Source: Rubrivivax sp. (GTDB lineage: Bacteria; Pseudomonadota; Gammaproteobacteria; Burkholderiales; Burkholderiaceae_C). From it: a DNA stretch of 64,000 nt. The translations under genes and the position numbers were made by a program. Positions 8,931 to 16,999 of this stretch are shown piece after piece (position 1 is the first letter of the stretch; each line of letters starts with the position of its first letter). Where the stretch lies: positions 186,001 to 250,000 of the forward strand of contig JADJHR010000019.1 of the NCBI GenBank assembly GCA_016707445.1, given 5' to 3'. The notes below the pieces were generated by a model, which worked only from the letters and a program-made list of their open reading frames with translations, searched no databases and was not told the origin of the DNA.

Positions 8931-9360
8931 TCGCGCGCCGCTGGCGTCGCGCGTGTCGACCTTCCTGGCATTCGATTTCGGCACCCAGCGCGTGGGTGTG
9001 GCCAGCGGCAACACGCTGCTGCGCCGGGCCAGCCCCCTGCGCACGCTGGCAGCCGAGGGTGACGCCCGCTTTGCGGCCATCCAGGGCCTGATCAGCGACT
9101 GGTCGCCCGATGCGCTGGTGGTGGGCGTGCCCTTTCATCCCGACGGTGCCGAGCACGACAACACCCGACGCGCGCGCCGCTTTGCGCGGCAGTTGCACGG
9201 CCGCTTCAGGCTGCCGGTGCACGAAGTGGACGAGCGCTACAGCACCACCGAGGCCCTGGCCGAAGGCGCCGCCAGCACCGACACCGACGCCGTCGCCGCG
9301 GCGATCATCCTCGACCAGTACCTGCGCGCACTGCCTGCCGATGACGACGCTGCAACTTGA
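8923..9360 (+). CDS. ruvX: RuvX/YqgF family RNase H-fold nuclease (putative pre-16S rRNA nuclease)
   Basis: 145 residues. The RNase H-like fold begins at FLAFDFGTQRVGVASG, with the first catalytic Asp in FDFGTQ; VVGVPFHPDG and VDERYSTTEA match the central conserved blocks, and the C-terminal Asp lies in TDAVAAAIILDQYL. The family was first proposed to be a Holliday-junction resolvase and later shown to act in 5' maturation of 16S rRNA in E. coli. The ATG at 8923 lies inside the end of yqgE, and the 3' end overlaps the start of pyrR, so the three are probably translationally coupled. Confidence 0.92.
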   Translation: MPDRAPLASRVSTFLAFDFGTQRVGVASGNTLLRRASPLRTLAAEGDARFAAIQGLISDWSPDALVVGVPFHPDGAEHDNTRRARRFARQLHGRFRLPVHEVDERYSTTEALAEGAASTDTDAVAAAIILDQYLRALPADDDAAT

Positions 9361-9844
9361 CGCCGAGGCGCTGTATGTCGAGTTGCGCGAGGGCCTGCGC
9401 GGCCTGCTGAGGCCCGAGTCGGTGCTGGTCGGCACCTGGTCGGGCGGCGCGTGGCTGGCCGAACGTCTGCATGCCGACCTGCAGCGGCCGGGCAAGCCCG
9501 GCGTGATCTCCAGCACCCTGCATCGCGATGACTTCGGATCGCGCGGTCTGGCCAGTGGGTCGGACGCCACCAGCCTGCCCTTTGCCATCGACGGCGCGCA
9601 CATCATGCTGATCGACGACGTGCTGTACACCGGACGCACGGTGCGCGCGGTGATCAACGAGCTGTTCGATTTCGGCCGACCGGCCAGCGTGCAGCTGGCC
9701 GTGCTGGTCGACCGTGGCGGGCGTGAGTTGCCGATCGCCGCTGTGTTTGCGGCATCGCGCATCGTGCTGCCGGCCAGCCAGAAGCTGACGCTGGCGCGCG
9801 CCGACGACGGCCGCTTCAGCTTTGCCGTGCGGACGCAATCTTGA
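9341..9844 (+). CDS. pyrR: PyrR uracil phosphoribosyltransferase/pyrimidine operon regulator family
   Basis: 167 residues from the ATG at 9341 (overlapping ruvX by 20 bp). It has the PRTase fold with the PRPP-binding loop IMLIDDVLYTGRTVRAVI and a basic STLHRDDF segment. In Gram-positive bacteria PyrR attenuates pyr mRNA and has UPRTase activity; in proteobacteria the PyrR homologue upstream of pyrB is well conserved, but RNA attenuation is less certain. It overlaps pyrB by one base (TGATG), so a role in pyrimidine synthesis or salvage is strongly supported by context. Confidence 0.92.
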   Translation: MTTLQLDAEALYVELREGLRGLLRPESVLVGTWSGGAWLAERLHADLQRPGKPGVISSTLHRDDFGSRGLASGSDATSLPFAIDGAHIMLIDDVLYTGRTVRAVINELFDFGRPASVQLAVLVDRGGRELPIAAVFAASRIVLPASQKLTLARADDGRFSFAVRTQS

Positions 9845-10806
9845 TGCTCCACCGCCGCAACCCGCAGCTCAACGCCAACGGCGAGCTGATCCACCTGCTG
9901 TCGATCGAGGGGCTGCCACAGGCGGTGTTGACGCAGATCCTGGACACCGCCAGCACCTTTCTCAGCGTCAACGACCGCGAGGTCAAGAAGGTGCCGTTGT
10001 TGCGCGGCAAGAGCGTGTTCAACCTGTTCTTCGAGAACAGCACGCGCACGCGCACCACGTTCGAGATCGCGGCCAAGCGCTTGAGCGCCGACGTCATCAA
10101 CCTCGACATCGCCAAGAGCAGCGCGAGCAAGGGCGAAAGCCTGCTCGACACCATCGCCAACCTGTCGGCGATGCATGCCGACATGTTCGTGGTGCGCCAC
10201 AGCGAAAGCGGCGCGCCGCACCTGATCGCGCAGCACTGCGCGCCGCATGTGCACGTGGTCAACGCCGGTGACGGCCGCCATGCCCATCCGACCCAGGGCC
10301 TGCTGGACATGTACACCATCCGCCACTTCAAGCGTGACTTCACGCAGCTGAGCGTGGCCGTGGTCGGCGACATCGTGCACTCGCGCGTGGCGCGCTCCGA
10401 CATCCACGGGCTGAGCATCCTGGGCGTGCCTGACATTCGCGCCGTCGGCCCCAAGACCCTGGTTCCGAGCGACCTGCGCGAGATGGGCGTGCGCGTGTGC
10501 CACGACATGGCCGAAGGCATCCGTGGCGCCGACGTCATCATCATGCTGCGGCTGCAGAACGAACGCATGAGCGGCGCGTTGCTGCCCAGCGCCAGCGAGT
10601 TCTACAAGAGCTACGGCCTGACGCCGCACAAGCTGGCGCTGGCCAGCCCCGATGCCATCGTCATGCATCCAGGGCCGATCAACCGCGGCGTCGAGATCGA
10701 CTCGACAGTGGCCGACGGCCGACAGAGCGTGATCCTGCCCCAGGTCACCTTCGGCATCGCGGTGCGAATGGCGGTGATGTCGACGATCGCGGGGAACGCG
10801 GCATGA
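9844..10806 (+). CDS. pyrB: Aspartate carbamoyltransferase catalytic subunit
   Basis: 320 residues; it condenses carbamoyl phosphate and aspartate in the second step of UMP synthesis. The carbamoyl-phosphate loop FFENSTRTRTTFE is intact, as is the HPTQ-type motif in DGRHAHPTQGLLDMYT, followed by the Asp-binding RLQNERM segment and the C-terminal HPGPINRGVEI. The ATG at 9844 overlaps the pyrR stop. No regulatory pyrI lies nearby; instead a catalytically dead dihydroorotase homologue follows with a 4-bp overlap, the arrangement of class A ATCases such as that of Pseudomonas, in which PyrB and PyrC' form a dodecamer. Confidence 0.96.
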   Translation: MLHRRNPQLNANGELIHLLSIEGLPQAVLTQILDTASTFLSVNDREVKKVPLLRGKSVFNLFFENSTRTRTTFEIAAKRLSADVINLDIAKSSASKGESLLDTIANLSAMHADMFVVRHSESGAPHLIAQHCAPHVHVVNAGDGRHAHPTQGLLDMYTIRHFKRDFTQLSVAVVGDIVHSRVARSDIHGLSILGVPDIRAVGPKTLVPSDLREMGVRVCHDMAEGIRGADVIIMLRLQNERMSGALLPSASEFYKSYGLTPHKLALASPDAIVMHPGPINRGVEIDSTVADGRQSVILPQVTFGIAVRMAVMSTIAGNAA

Positions 10807-12110
10807 GGACGATGATTCGCAACGGGCGTGTGATCGATCCGGCCTCCGGGCGCGATCAGATGGCCGACCTGGTGATTGCCGGCGACCGCATCGTCGCGAT
10901 CGGCGACAAGGCGGCCGACTTCGAGGCCGAGCGCGTGATCGACGCCCGGGGCCTGGTGGTAGCCCCCGGCCTGGTCGACCTGGCCGCCCGGCTGCGCGAG
11001 CCCGGGCAGGAACACGAAGGCATGCTCGAGAGCGAGCTGCAGGCCGCGGCTGCCGGCGGCGTGACCAGCCTGGTCTGCCTGCCCGATACCGACCCCGTGC
11101 TCGACGAGCCCGGCCTGGTCGAGATGCTGAAGTTTCGCGCGCGCAAGCTCTCGCGCTGCCGGGTCTTTCCTCTGGGTGCGCTGACGCGCCGGCTCGAAGG
11201 CCAGGTGCTGACCGAAATGATCGAGCTGACCGAGGCCGGCTGCGTCGGCTTCTCGCAGGTCGACGTGCCGGTCACGAACACGCTGGTGCTGATGCGCGCG
11301 CTGCAGTACGCGGCCACACATGGCTACACCGTCTGGCTGCGGCCGCAGGATGCCTGGCTGGGCCAGGGCGTGGCGGCAGGTGGCGCCGTGGCCACGCGGC
11401 TGGGGCTGACCAGCGTGCCGGTGGCGGCAGAGACGATCGCGATGCACACGCTGTTCGAGCTGGTTCGCATCACTGGTGTGCGCTTGCACCTGTGCCGCCT
11501 GTCCAGTGCCGCCGGCGTGGCGCTGCTGCGCCAGGCCAAGGCCGAAGGGCTGGCGGTGAGTGCCGATGTCAGCATCAACTCGCTGCACCTGACCGACGTC
11601 GACATCGGCTACTTCAACGCCGACATGCGATTGACGCCGCCGCTGCGCCAGGGAGCCGACCGCGACGCGCTGCGCGCCGCGCTGGCCGACGGCACGATCG
11701 ACGCGCTGGTGTCCGACCACAACCCGGTCGCCGAGGACATGAAGAACCTGCCTTTCGCCGAGGCCGAACCGGGCGCCAGCGGGCTCGAGCTGCTGCTGGC
11801 GCTGGCCCTGCGCTGGGGCGCCGACCAGGGCCTGCCCCTGACCCGTACCCTGGCCCGCGTGACCTGCGACCCGGTGCGTGTGCTGGGCGACGCGCTGGGT
11901 TCGCTGGCGTCCAGTGCCGGCCGCCTGGTCGAAGGCGGCGTGGCCGACATCTGCCTGTTCGACCCCGACGTCGATTGGTCGGTGACCCCCGAGCAGTTGT
12001 GCAGCCAGGGCAAGCACACGCCTTTTGCCTTCGCGTCCACCGGCATGGCCCTGCGCGGGCGTGTCCGCACCACGCTGGTGGCCGGCACCATCGCCTTCGA
12101 TCAGCGCTGA
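10803..12110 (+). CDS. pyrC': Non-catalytic dihydroorotase-like subunit (PyrC')
   Basis: 435 residues with the amidohydrolase fold of dihydroorotase: IRNGRVIDPASGRDQMADL, then LVVAPGLVDL and LREPGQEHEGM. The zinc-binding HxH expected in DLHVHLREPG is replaced by A and R (DLAARLREPG), and the late metal/substrate block reads SDHNPV rather than TDHAPH. It should therefore not hydrolyse dihydroorotate. In Pseudomonas such PyrC' proteins are needed structurally for ATCase assembly, and the ATGA overlap with pyrB fits that role. A catalytic pyrC must exist elsewhere. An alternative ATG lies at 10812, nine bases in. Confidence 0.92.
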   Translation: MRTMIRNGRVIDPASGRDQMADLVIAGDRIVAIGDKAADFEAERVIDARGLVVAPGLVDLAARLREPGQEHEGMLESELQAAAAGGVTSLVCLPDTDPVLDEPGLVEMLKFRARKLSRCRVFPLGALTRRLEGQVLTEMIELTEAGCVGFSQVDVPVTNTLVLMRALQYAATHGYTVWLRPQDAWLGQGVAAGGAVATRLGLTSVPVAAETIAMHTLFELVRITGVRLHLCRLSSAAGVALLRQAKAEGLAVSADVSINSLHLTDVDIGYFNADMRLTPPLRQGADRDALRAALADGTIDALVSDHNPVAEDMKNLPFAEAEPGASGLELLLALALRWGADQGLPLTRTLARVTCDPVRVLGDALGSLASSAGRLVEGGVADICLFDPDVDWSVTPEQLCSQGKHTPFAFASTGMALRGRVRTTLVAGTIAFDQR

Positions 12111-12874
12111 TGCGCAACCTGCGCGCGGCCTGGCGCCTGGGGCGCGCCGTGCTGCACGGCGCGCACGGCCTGGCCATCGTGCGGCTGCGTTTCCCCTCGC
12201 TCGACCGCGCCGGCCGCCAGGCGCGTGTGCGCTGGTGGTCGGCCAAGATGCTGCGCCTTTTGGGGCTGCAACTGCAGGTCGAGGGGCGCTTCAAGCCGGG
12301 TGCGAAGATGATCGTGGCCAACCACGTGTCATGGCTGGACATCCTGGTCGTGCATGCGGTGTGCCCGGAGGCGCGTTTCGTCTCCAAGGCCGAGGTGCGC
12401 CACTGGCCGCTGGTCGGCCGCCTGGTCGGCGCCGGCGACACGCTGTACATCGAGCGCCAGCGCAGGCGCGACGCGCTGCGGGTCGTGCACCAGAGCGCCG
12501 AGGCTCTGCTGGCGGGCGACACGGTGGCGGTCTTTCCCGAGGGCACGACCGGCCCGGGCCCCGACCAGCAACTGCTGCCTTTCCACGCCAACCTGCTGCA
12601 GGCAGCGATCGCCACCGCAGCGGCGGTACAACCGGTTGCGCTGCGCTATGCCGACCGCCGACATGCGGTCAGCCCGGCCGCGCTGTGGCTGGGCGAAACC
12701 ACGCTGGCCCAGACCCTGTGGTTGCTGGCCAGCGCCGACGGACTGGTGGCGCGGCTGAACGTGCTGTTGCCACGCGCCACGATCCATGCCGACCGCCGCG
12801 CGCTGGCCGAAACGCTCAAAATCGACATCGTGTCGGCGCTGGCCGAACTCGACCACCATCACCGCATTTCATGA
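12110..12874 (+). CDS. plsC: 1-acyl-sn-glycerol-3-phosphate acyltransferase (PlsC family)
   Basis: 254 residues. Acyltransferase motif I is NHVSWLDI (the HX4D catalytic pair) near residue 68; motif III is FPEGTTGPG near 143. It transfers an acyl chain to lysophosphatidic acid at the inner membrane. The N-terminus is basic with a moderately hydrophobic segment, suiting peripheral membrane binding. The ATG at 12110 overlaps the pyrC' stop by one base and the 3' end overlaps the next gene by 4 bp, so it is embedded in the nucleotide operon although its reaction is in phospholipid synthesis. A paralogue acting on other acyl acceptors is possible. Confidence 0.88.
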   Translation: MRNLRAAWRLGRAVLHGAHGLAIVRLRFPSLDRAGRQARVRWWSAKMLRLLGLQLQVEGRFKPGAKMIVANHVSWLDILVVHAVCPEARFVSKAEVRHWPLVGRLVGAGDTLYIERQRRRDALRVVHQSAEALLAGDTVAVFPEGTTGPGPDQQLLPFHANLLQAAIATAAAVQPVALRYADRRHAVSPAALWLGETTLAQTLWLLASADGLVARLNVLLPRATIHADRRALAETLKIDIVSALAELDHHHRIS

Positions 12875-14436
12875 ACGCCGCCCTCGCCACTCTGTGCATC
12901 AAGCGTGTCGGCATCGACACCTGGCGCGAAAGCGTTGCCTTCCTGCACCGCGACTGCCCAGTGGTGCGCGCGGCCGGCTTCCAGGCGCTGGCCAAGGTGA
13001 CGGTCCGCGCCAACGGGCAGACGATTGCCGCCGTGCTCAACGTGGTCGACGACGCGTGCATCGTCGACCCGCTGGAGCTGGGCCTGAGCGAAGAGGCCTT
13101 CGATCGCCTGGGGGTGGCTGGCGGACATCCGGCGCACATCGAACATGCCGAGCCGCCCCCCTCGATCGCCACGCTGCACCGCAAGATTGCCGGCGAGCGC
13201 CTGTCGCGCGACGATCTGATGGCCGTGATCGCGGATATCGCGGCGGCGCGCTATTCGAAGATCGAGCTGGCCGCCTTCGTGGTGGCCACCAACCAGTACG
13301 AGCTCGACCGTGACGAGGTGCTGCACCTGACCGAGGCGATGATCGCGGTGGGTCAGCGCATCGATTGGCGGCACGATGTCGGCGCGGGGCCGATCGTCGA
13401 CAAGCACTGCATCGGTGGCATCCCGGGCAACCGCAGCTCGATGCTGGTGGTGCCCATCGTCACGGCGCACGGCATGCTGTGCCCCAAGACCAGCTCGCGC
13501 GCCATCACATCACCGGCCGGCACCGCCGACACGATGGAGGTGCTGGCACAGGTCGAATTGCCGCTGCAACGGCTGCAGCAGATCGTGCGCGAGACGCGCG
13601 GCTGCCTGGCTTGGGGTGGCAGTGCCGACCTGTCGCCGGCCGATGACATCCTGATCTCGGTCGAGCGCCCGCTGGCCATCGATTCGCCCGGGCAGATGGT
13701 GGCCTCGATCCTTTCGAAGAAGATCGCCGCCGGCTCGACGCACCTGGTACTGGACATCCCGGTCGGCCCCACGGCCAAGGTGCGCAGCATGCCCGATGCG
13801 CAACGCTTGAAGCGACTTTTCGAGTACGTGGCGCAGCGTCTGGGCCTGCACCTGGACGCCGTGATCACCGACGGCCGCCAGCCCATCGGCCGCGGCATCG
13901 GCCCGGTGCTCGAGGCCGTGGACGTGATGCAGGTGTTGGGCAATCACCCCGATGCACCGCACGACCTGCGGCAAAAGGCGCTGCACCTGGCAGGCCGCAT
14001 GATCGAGTTCGACCCCGACGTGCGCGGCGGCGACGGCTGGCGCATCGCGCGCGACATCCTTGATTCGGGCCGTGCGCTGGCGCAGATGAATCTGATCATC
14101 GACGCCCAAGGTCGACGCAATGCGGTACTTGAACCAGCGCCGCTGATTTTCGAGCTGCGGGCGGCGGCCGACGGGATGGTGGTCGGCATCGACAACCTGC
14201 GCCTGGCGCGCATTGCCCGCCTGGCCGGCGCGCCGCAGGTGAAGGACGCCGGCGTGTGGCTGGCACACGCGCTGGGCGACCGCGTGCAGGCCGGTGATCT
14301 GCTGTACCGCCTGCACGCACGCTACGACGCCGACCTCGAATTTGCGCGCCGCATGGCGCTGGCCGACGGCGGCTACCGCATCGGCCGCGCCGAAGACCTG
14401 CCGCACGGCTTCACGGGCAACGGGGCCGGCACATGA
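12871..14436 (+). CDS. AMP phosphorylase/thymidine phosphorylase family protein
   Basis: 521 residues, longer than classical DeoA (about 440) through an N-terminal extension of about 80 residues. The phosphate- and nucleotide-binding blocks DKHCIGGIPGNRSSMLVVPIV and PKTSSRAITSPAGTADTMEV are of the archaeal AMP phosphorylase type rather than the E. coli DeoA type (KHSTGGVGD...). Family members of this type phosphorolyse nucleoside 5'-monophosphates to a base and ribose-1,5-bisphosphate; proteobacterial members are commonly annotated as putative thymidine phosphorylase and are mostly untested. It overlaps plsC and a PRPP-synthetase-like gene by 4 bp each, pointing to nucleotide salvage and PRPP economy. 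Confidence 0.85.
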   Translation: MNAALATLCIKRVGIDTWRESVAFLHRDCPVVRAAGFQALAKVTVRANGQTIAAVLNVVDDACIVDPLELGLSEEAFDRLGVAGGHPAHIEHAEPPPSIATLHRKIAGERLSRDDLMAVIADIAAARYSKIELAAFVVATNQYELDRDEVLHLTEAMIAVGQRIDWRHDVGAGPIVDKHCIGGIPGNRSSMLVVPIVTAHGMLCPKTSSRAITSPAGTADTMEVLAQVELPLQRLQQIVRETRGCLAWGGSADLSPADDILISVERPLAIDSPGQMVASILSKKIAAGSTHLVLDIPVGPTAKVRSMPDAQRLKRLFEYVAQRLGLHLDAVITDGRQPIGRGIGPVLEAVDVMQVLGNHPDAPHDLRQKALHLAGRMIEFDPDVRGGDGWRIARDILDSGRALAQMNLIIDAQGRRNAVLEPAPLIFELRAAADGMVVGIDNLRLARIARLAGAPQVKDAGVWLAHALGDRVQAGDLLYRLHARYDADLEFARRMALADGGYRIGRAEDLPHGFTGNGAGT

Positions 14437-15341
14437 CGGGCGCCCCCCCGGGCTGTCTGCTGGCCTTCGATGATCAGCTGCCGCTGGCACGGCAGGTGGC
14501 GTCAATCCTGGACTGGCCGCTGCACGAGATCCGCCGCCATGCCTTTCCCGACGGTGAAACCCGATTGCGGCTGCCGCCGGCGCTGCCGGCGCGGGTGGCG
14601 CTGCTGTGCGGCCTGCACCAGCCCAACGCCAAGCTGACCGAACTGCTGCTGGCCGCTGCCGGCGCCCGTGAGCTGGGTGCGCAGGCGTTGGCGCTGCTCA
14701 GCCCCTACCTGGCCTACATGCGCCAGGACATGGCTTTTATGCCGGGCGAGGTGGTCAGCCAGCGGCACCTCGGGCGGCTGCTGGCGCAGGCCTTCGAGTG
14801 CGTGGTCACGATCGATCCGCACCTGCATCGGGTGGTCAACATGGACGAGGTGGTGCCCGGCCGGCGCGGGTTGGCGCTGTCGGCCGCAACGCTGCTCGGC
14901 GCCTGGGTGGCGCAACGGGTGCCGGGGGCCTTGCTGGTGGCGCCCGATGCCGAGGCCGAACAATGGGTGTCGGTGGCGGCACGTACGCAGGGACTGGACT
15001 TCTTGGTCGCGCACAAACAGCGCCATGGTGACCACGAGGTCGATGTCAGCGTGCCGGCGGCTGAGCTGCACGGCCGTCCGGTGGTGCTGCTGGACGACGT
15101 GGCCAGCACCGGTCGCACCCTGCTCGACGCTGCGATCGCCTTGTTGGCGCGCGGTGCCGCGTCGGTCGACGTGGCGGTGACGCACGGCCTGTTCGTCGGT
15201 GACGCCGTCGACCGACTGCGTGCTGCCGGCGTGCGCCACATCTGGAGCAGCGACAGCGTGCCCCATGCCAGCAACTGCGTCAGCGTGGCGCCGCTGTTGG
15301 CTCGCGCGCTGCAGGGCTGGGCCGCTCAGCCCCTGACCTGA
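14433..15341 (+). CDS. Ribose-phosphate pyrophosphokinase-like protein
   Basis: 302 residues, slightly shorter than housekeeping PRPP synthetases (310-320). Family landmarks are HAFPDGETRLRLP near the N-terminus, LSPYLAYMRQDMAF (the YxRQD block), DPHLHRV and the PRPP/ribose-phosphate loop VVLLDDVASTGRTLLDAA. The DKRR-type catalytic flap is modified to HKQRHG. It probably makes PRPP from ribose-5-phosphate and ATP, or a variant reaction; its fusion-like overlap (ATGA) with the AMP-phosphorylase-type gene suggests a specialised paralogue rather than the essential prs. Its last 16 bp overlap the convergent gpmA. Confidence 0.8.
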   Translation: MTGAPPGCLLAFDDQLPLARQVASILDWPLHEIRRHAFPDGETRLRLPPALPARVALLCGLHQPNAKLTELLLAAAGARELGAQALALLSPYLAYMRQDMAFMPGEVVSQRHLGRLLAQAFECVVTIDPHLHRVVNMDEVVPGRRGLALSAATLLGAWVAQRVPGALLVAPDAEAEQWVSVAARTQGLDFLVAHKQRHGDHEVDVSVPAAELHGRPVVLLDDVASTGRTLLDAAIALLARGAASVDVAVTHGLFVGDAVDRLRAAGVRHIWSSDSVPHASNCVSVAPLLARALQGWAAQPLT

Positions 15342-16081
15342 CCGCTGGCCTGTGCGGCCACTGCGGCCGCGGCCTTGGCGGCGGCCTCGGCGTCGCCCAG
15401 GTAGTGGTGACCGAGCGGCTTCAGGTCGGCGTCGAGTTCGTACACCAGCGGGATGCCGTTCGGAATGTTCAGGCCGACGATGTCGTCATCGCCGATGCCG
15501 TCCATGTACTTCACCAGCGCGCGCATGCTGTTTCCGTGCGCCACGATCAGCAGGCGCTGGCCCGAGCGGATCGCCGGTGCAATGCGCTCGTGCCAAAACG
15601 GCAGCACCCGCTGCACGGTGTCCTTCAGGCACTCGGTGCGCGGAATCTGGTCGGGTGCCAGCCCGGCATAGCGTAGGTCGCCATGCTGGCCACGCGGATC
15701 GTCGTCGTCGAGCACCGGCGGCGGAATGTCGTAGCTGCGGCGCCAGATCAACACCTGCTCGTCCCCATAGCGGCGGGCGGTGTCGGCCTTGTTCAGGCCC
15801 TGCAGGGCGCCGTAGTGGCGTTCGTTGAGCCGCCAGTCGTTGATGATCGGCAGCCAGGTGCGGTCCATCTCGTCCAGGCCATGCCACAGTGTCCAGATGG
15901 CGCGCTTGAGCACCGAGGTGTAGGCGACGTCGAACTCGTAGCCAGCGGCCTTCAGCAGCCGGCCGGCCTCGCGCGCCTGGGCCACGCCGGTGTCGGTCAG
16001 CGGCACGTCGGTCCAGCCCGTGAAGCGGTTCTCCAGGTTCCAGGTCGATTCGCCGTGTCGGATCAGAACGAGCTTGTGCAT
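15326..16081 (-). CDS. gpmA: 2,3-bisphosphoglycerate-dependent phosphoglycerate mutase
   Basis: 251 residues; it interconverts 3- and 2-phosphoglycerate in glycolysis and gluconeogenesis. The catalytic phospho-His lies in LIRHGESTWN, followed by NRFTGWTDVPL, the signature LNERHYGALQGLNK and LIVAHGNSMRALVKY with the second His. The start MHKLVLIRHG at 16081 matches the family and is preceded by an AAGG. The C-terminal Ala-rich tail (AAAKAAAAVAAQ) is typical of betaproteobacterial versions. The promoter probably lies in the palindrome at 16111-16130 shared with the divergent rhodanese gene. Confidence 0.96.
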   Translation of the reverse strand: MHKLVLIRHGESTWNLENRFTGWTDVPLTDTGVAQAREAGRLLKAAGYEFDVAYTSVLKRAIWTLWHGLDEMDRTWLPIINDWRLNERHYGALQGLNKADTARRYGDEQVLIWRRSYDIPPPVLDDDDPRGQHGDLRYAGLAPDQIPRTECLKDTVQRVLPFWHERIAPAIRSGQRLLIVAHGNSMRALVKYMDGIGDDDIVGLNIPNGIPLVYELDADLKPLGHHYLGDAEAAAKAAAAVAAQASGQVRG

Positions 16082-16110
16082 GCAGACCTTGATGTCGGCG
16101 TTGATCGAAA

Positions 16111-16130
16111 CGCGAATTCTATAATTCGCG
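16111..16130. promoter_or_regulatory. Palindrome containing overlapping divergent -10 boxes (gpmA / rhodanese)
   Basis: Perfect inverted repeat with 8-bp arms cgcgaatt and aattcgcg around ctat. Reading right it contains TATAAT (16120-16125), a consensus -10 for the rhodanese gene; reading left it contains TAGAAT (16121-16116), a -10 for gpmA. The two promoters share base pairs, so they should exclude each other, and the dyad could bind a dimeric regulator. No clear -35 box at 16-18 bp on either side. Confidence 0.5.
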
Positions 16131-16166
16131 CCCTTGCACAGCCGAGCGCGCCGCGCTGCCCTCACC

Positions 16167-16574
16167 GTGAAGTTCATCCTCGAGAACTGGGTCCTGATCC
16201 TGGTCGCATTCGCCTCTGGCGGCATGCTGGTCTGGCCGATGGTCAACAAGGGCCGCGCCGGCGGCGTGTCGACCAGCGAGGCGGTGCGCCTGATCAACCG
16301 CGAAAAGGGCGTGCTGATCGACGTCGGCGAGCCGGCCGAGTTCGCCAGCGGGCATGCTGCGGGCGCGCGCAACGTTCCTTTCGGCGCCCTTGAAGGCGCC
16401 AGGGAGCTGCCGGGCAACAAGACCTTGCCGCTGGTCGTCATGTGTCCCTCGGGCGCCCGTTCGGGTCGCGCCGTGGGCCTGCTGCGCAAGGCCGGGTATG
16501 CCAATGCGGTGGCACTCAGCGGCGGCACCGCAGCCTGGCGCGACGCCAACCTGCCGATCGAGAAGAAGGGCTGA
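16167..16574 (+). CDS. Membrane-anchored rhodanese-like protein
   Basis: 135 residues from the GTG at 16167 (an upstream in-frame start at 16134 is possible but unlikely). A single N-terminal membrane segment, NWVLILVAFASGGMLVW, is followed by a rhodanese domain: LIDVGEPAEFASGHAAGARN, then the active-site loop VVMCPSGARSGRA with the catalytic Cys, and LSGGTAAWRDANLPI at the end. It resembles E. coli YibN, which likewise lies beside grxC and secB. It may be a sulfurtransferase or persulfide carrier at the inner membrane; the substrate is unknown. Confidence 0.87.
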   Translation: MKFILENWVLILVAFASGGMLVWPMVNKGRAGGVSTSEAVRLINREKGVLIDVGEPAEFASGHAAGARNVPFGALEGARELPGNKTLPLVVMCPSGARSGRAVGLLRKAGYANAVALSGGTAAWRDANLPIEKKG

Positions 16575-16666
16575 AGCCCTACACCAGCCGGCAGCGGCCG
16601 ACCGGCAACAGGGGCTTGCCGACTTCGGGACAATGCCTGCCAAGTTGATGTCATGAGGGAGCCGCC

Positions 16667-16924
16667 TTGAACGCCGTGCGCATGTACACCACCCAGGTCT
16701 GCCCTTACTGCGTGCGCGCCAAGGCCTTGCTGCGCCAACGTGGGGTCGAACAGATCGAAGAGATCCGTATCGACCTCGACGCCACCCAGCGCGACCATAT
16801 GATGTCCATCACCGGCCGCCGCACCGTGCCGCAGATCTTCATCGGCGATACGCATGTCGGCGGCTGCGACGATCTGATCGCGCTCGACCAGAAGGGCGGC
16901 CTGGCGCCGTTGCTGGCCGGTTAG
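16667..16924 (+). CDS. grxC: Glutaredoxin 3
   Basis: 85 residues with the dithiol active site CPYC in MYTTQVCPYCVRAK, the cis-Pro TVPQIFIGD and GGCDDLIALD for glutathione binding. It is a glutathione-dependent disulfide reductase of the cytoplasm. The TTG start at 16667 is chosen because a GAGGGA lies 6 nt upstream (16655-16660); starting at the ATG at 16682 would remove five residues and leave this ribosome site unused. It sits between rhodanese and secB, the conserved yibN-grxC-secB-gpsA order of many proteobacteria. Confidence 0.93.
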   Translation: MNAVRMYTTQVCPYCVRAKALLRQRGVEQIEEIRIDLDATQRDHMMSITGRRTVPQIFIGDTHVGGCDDLIALDQKGGLAPLLAG

Positions 16925-16999
16925 TCGATTCGCAGGCTCATAATTGCAAGTTCGCCTGCCGCCGTCCGTGGTGGGCCCCTCCCACCAAAGAGAAGCCCG

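Noticed and set aside
7043..9091. Long open frame on the plus strand across the photolyase gene and into yqgE
   Set aside because: It is the shadow of the photolyase gene in GC-rich DNA; its composition is unlike a protein family and it crosses three recognised genes.
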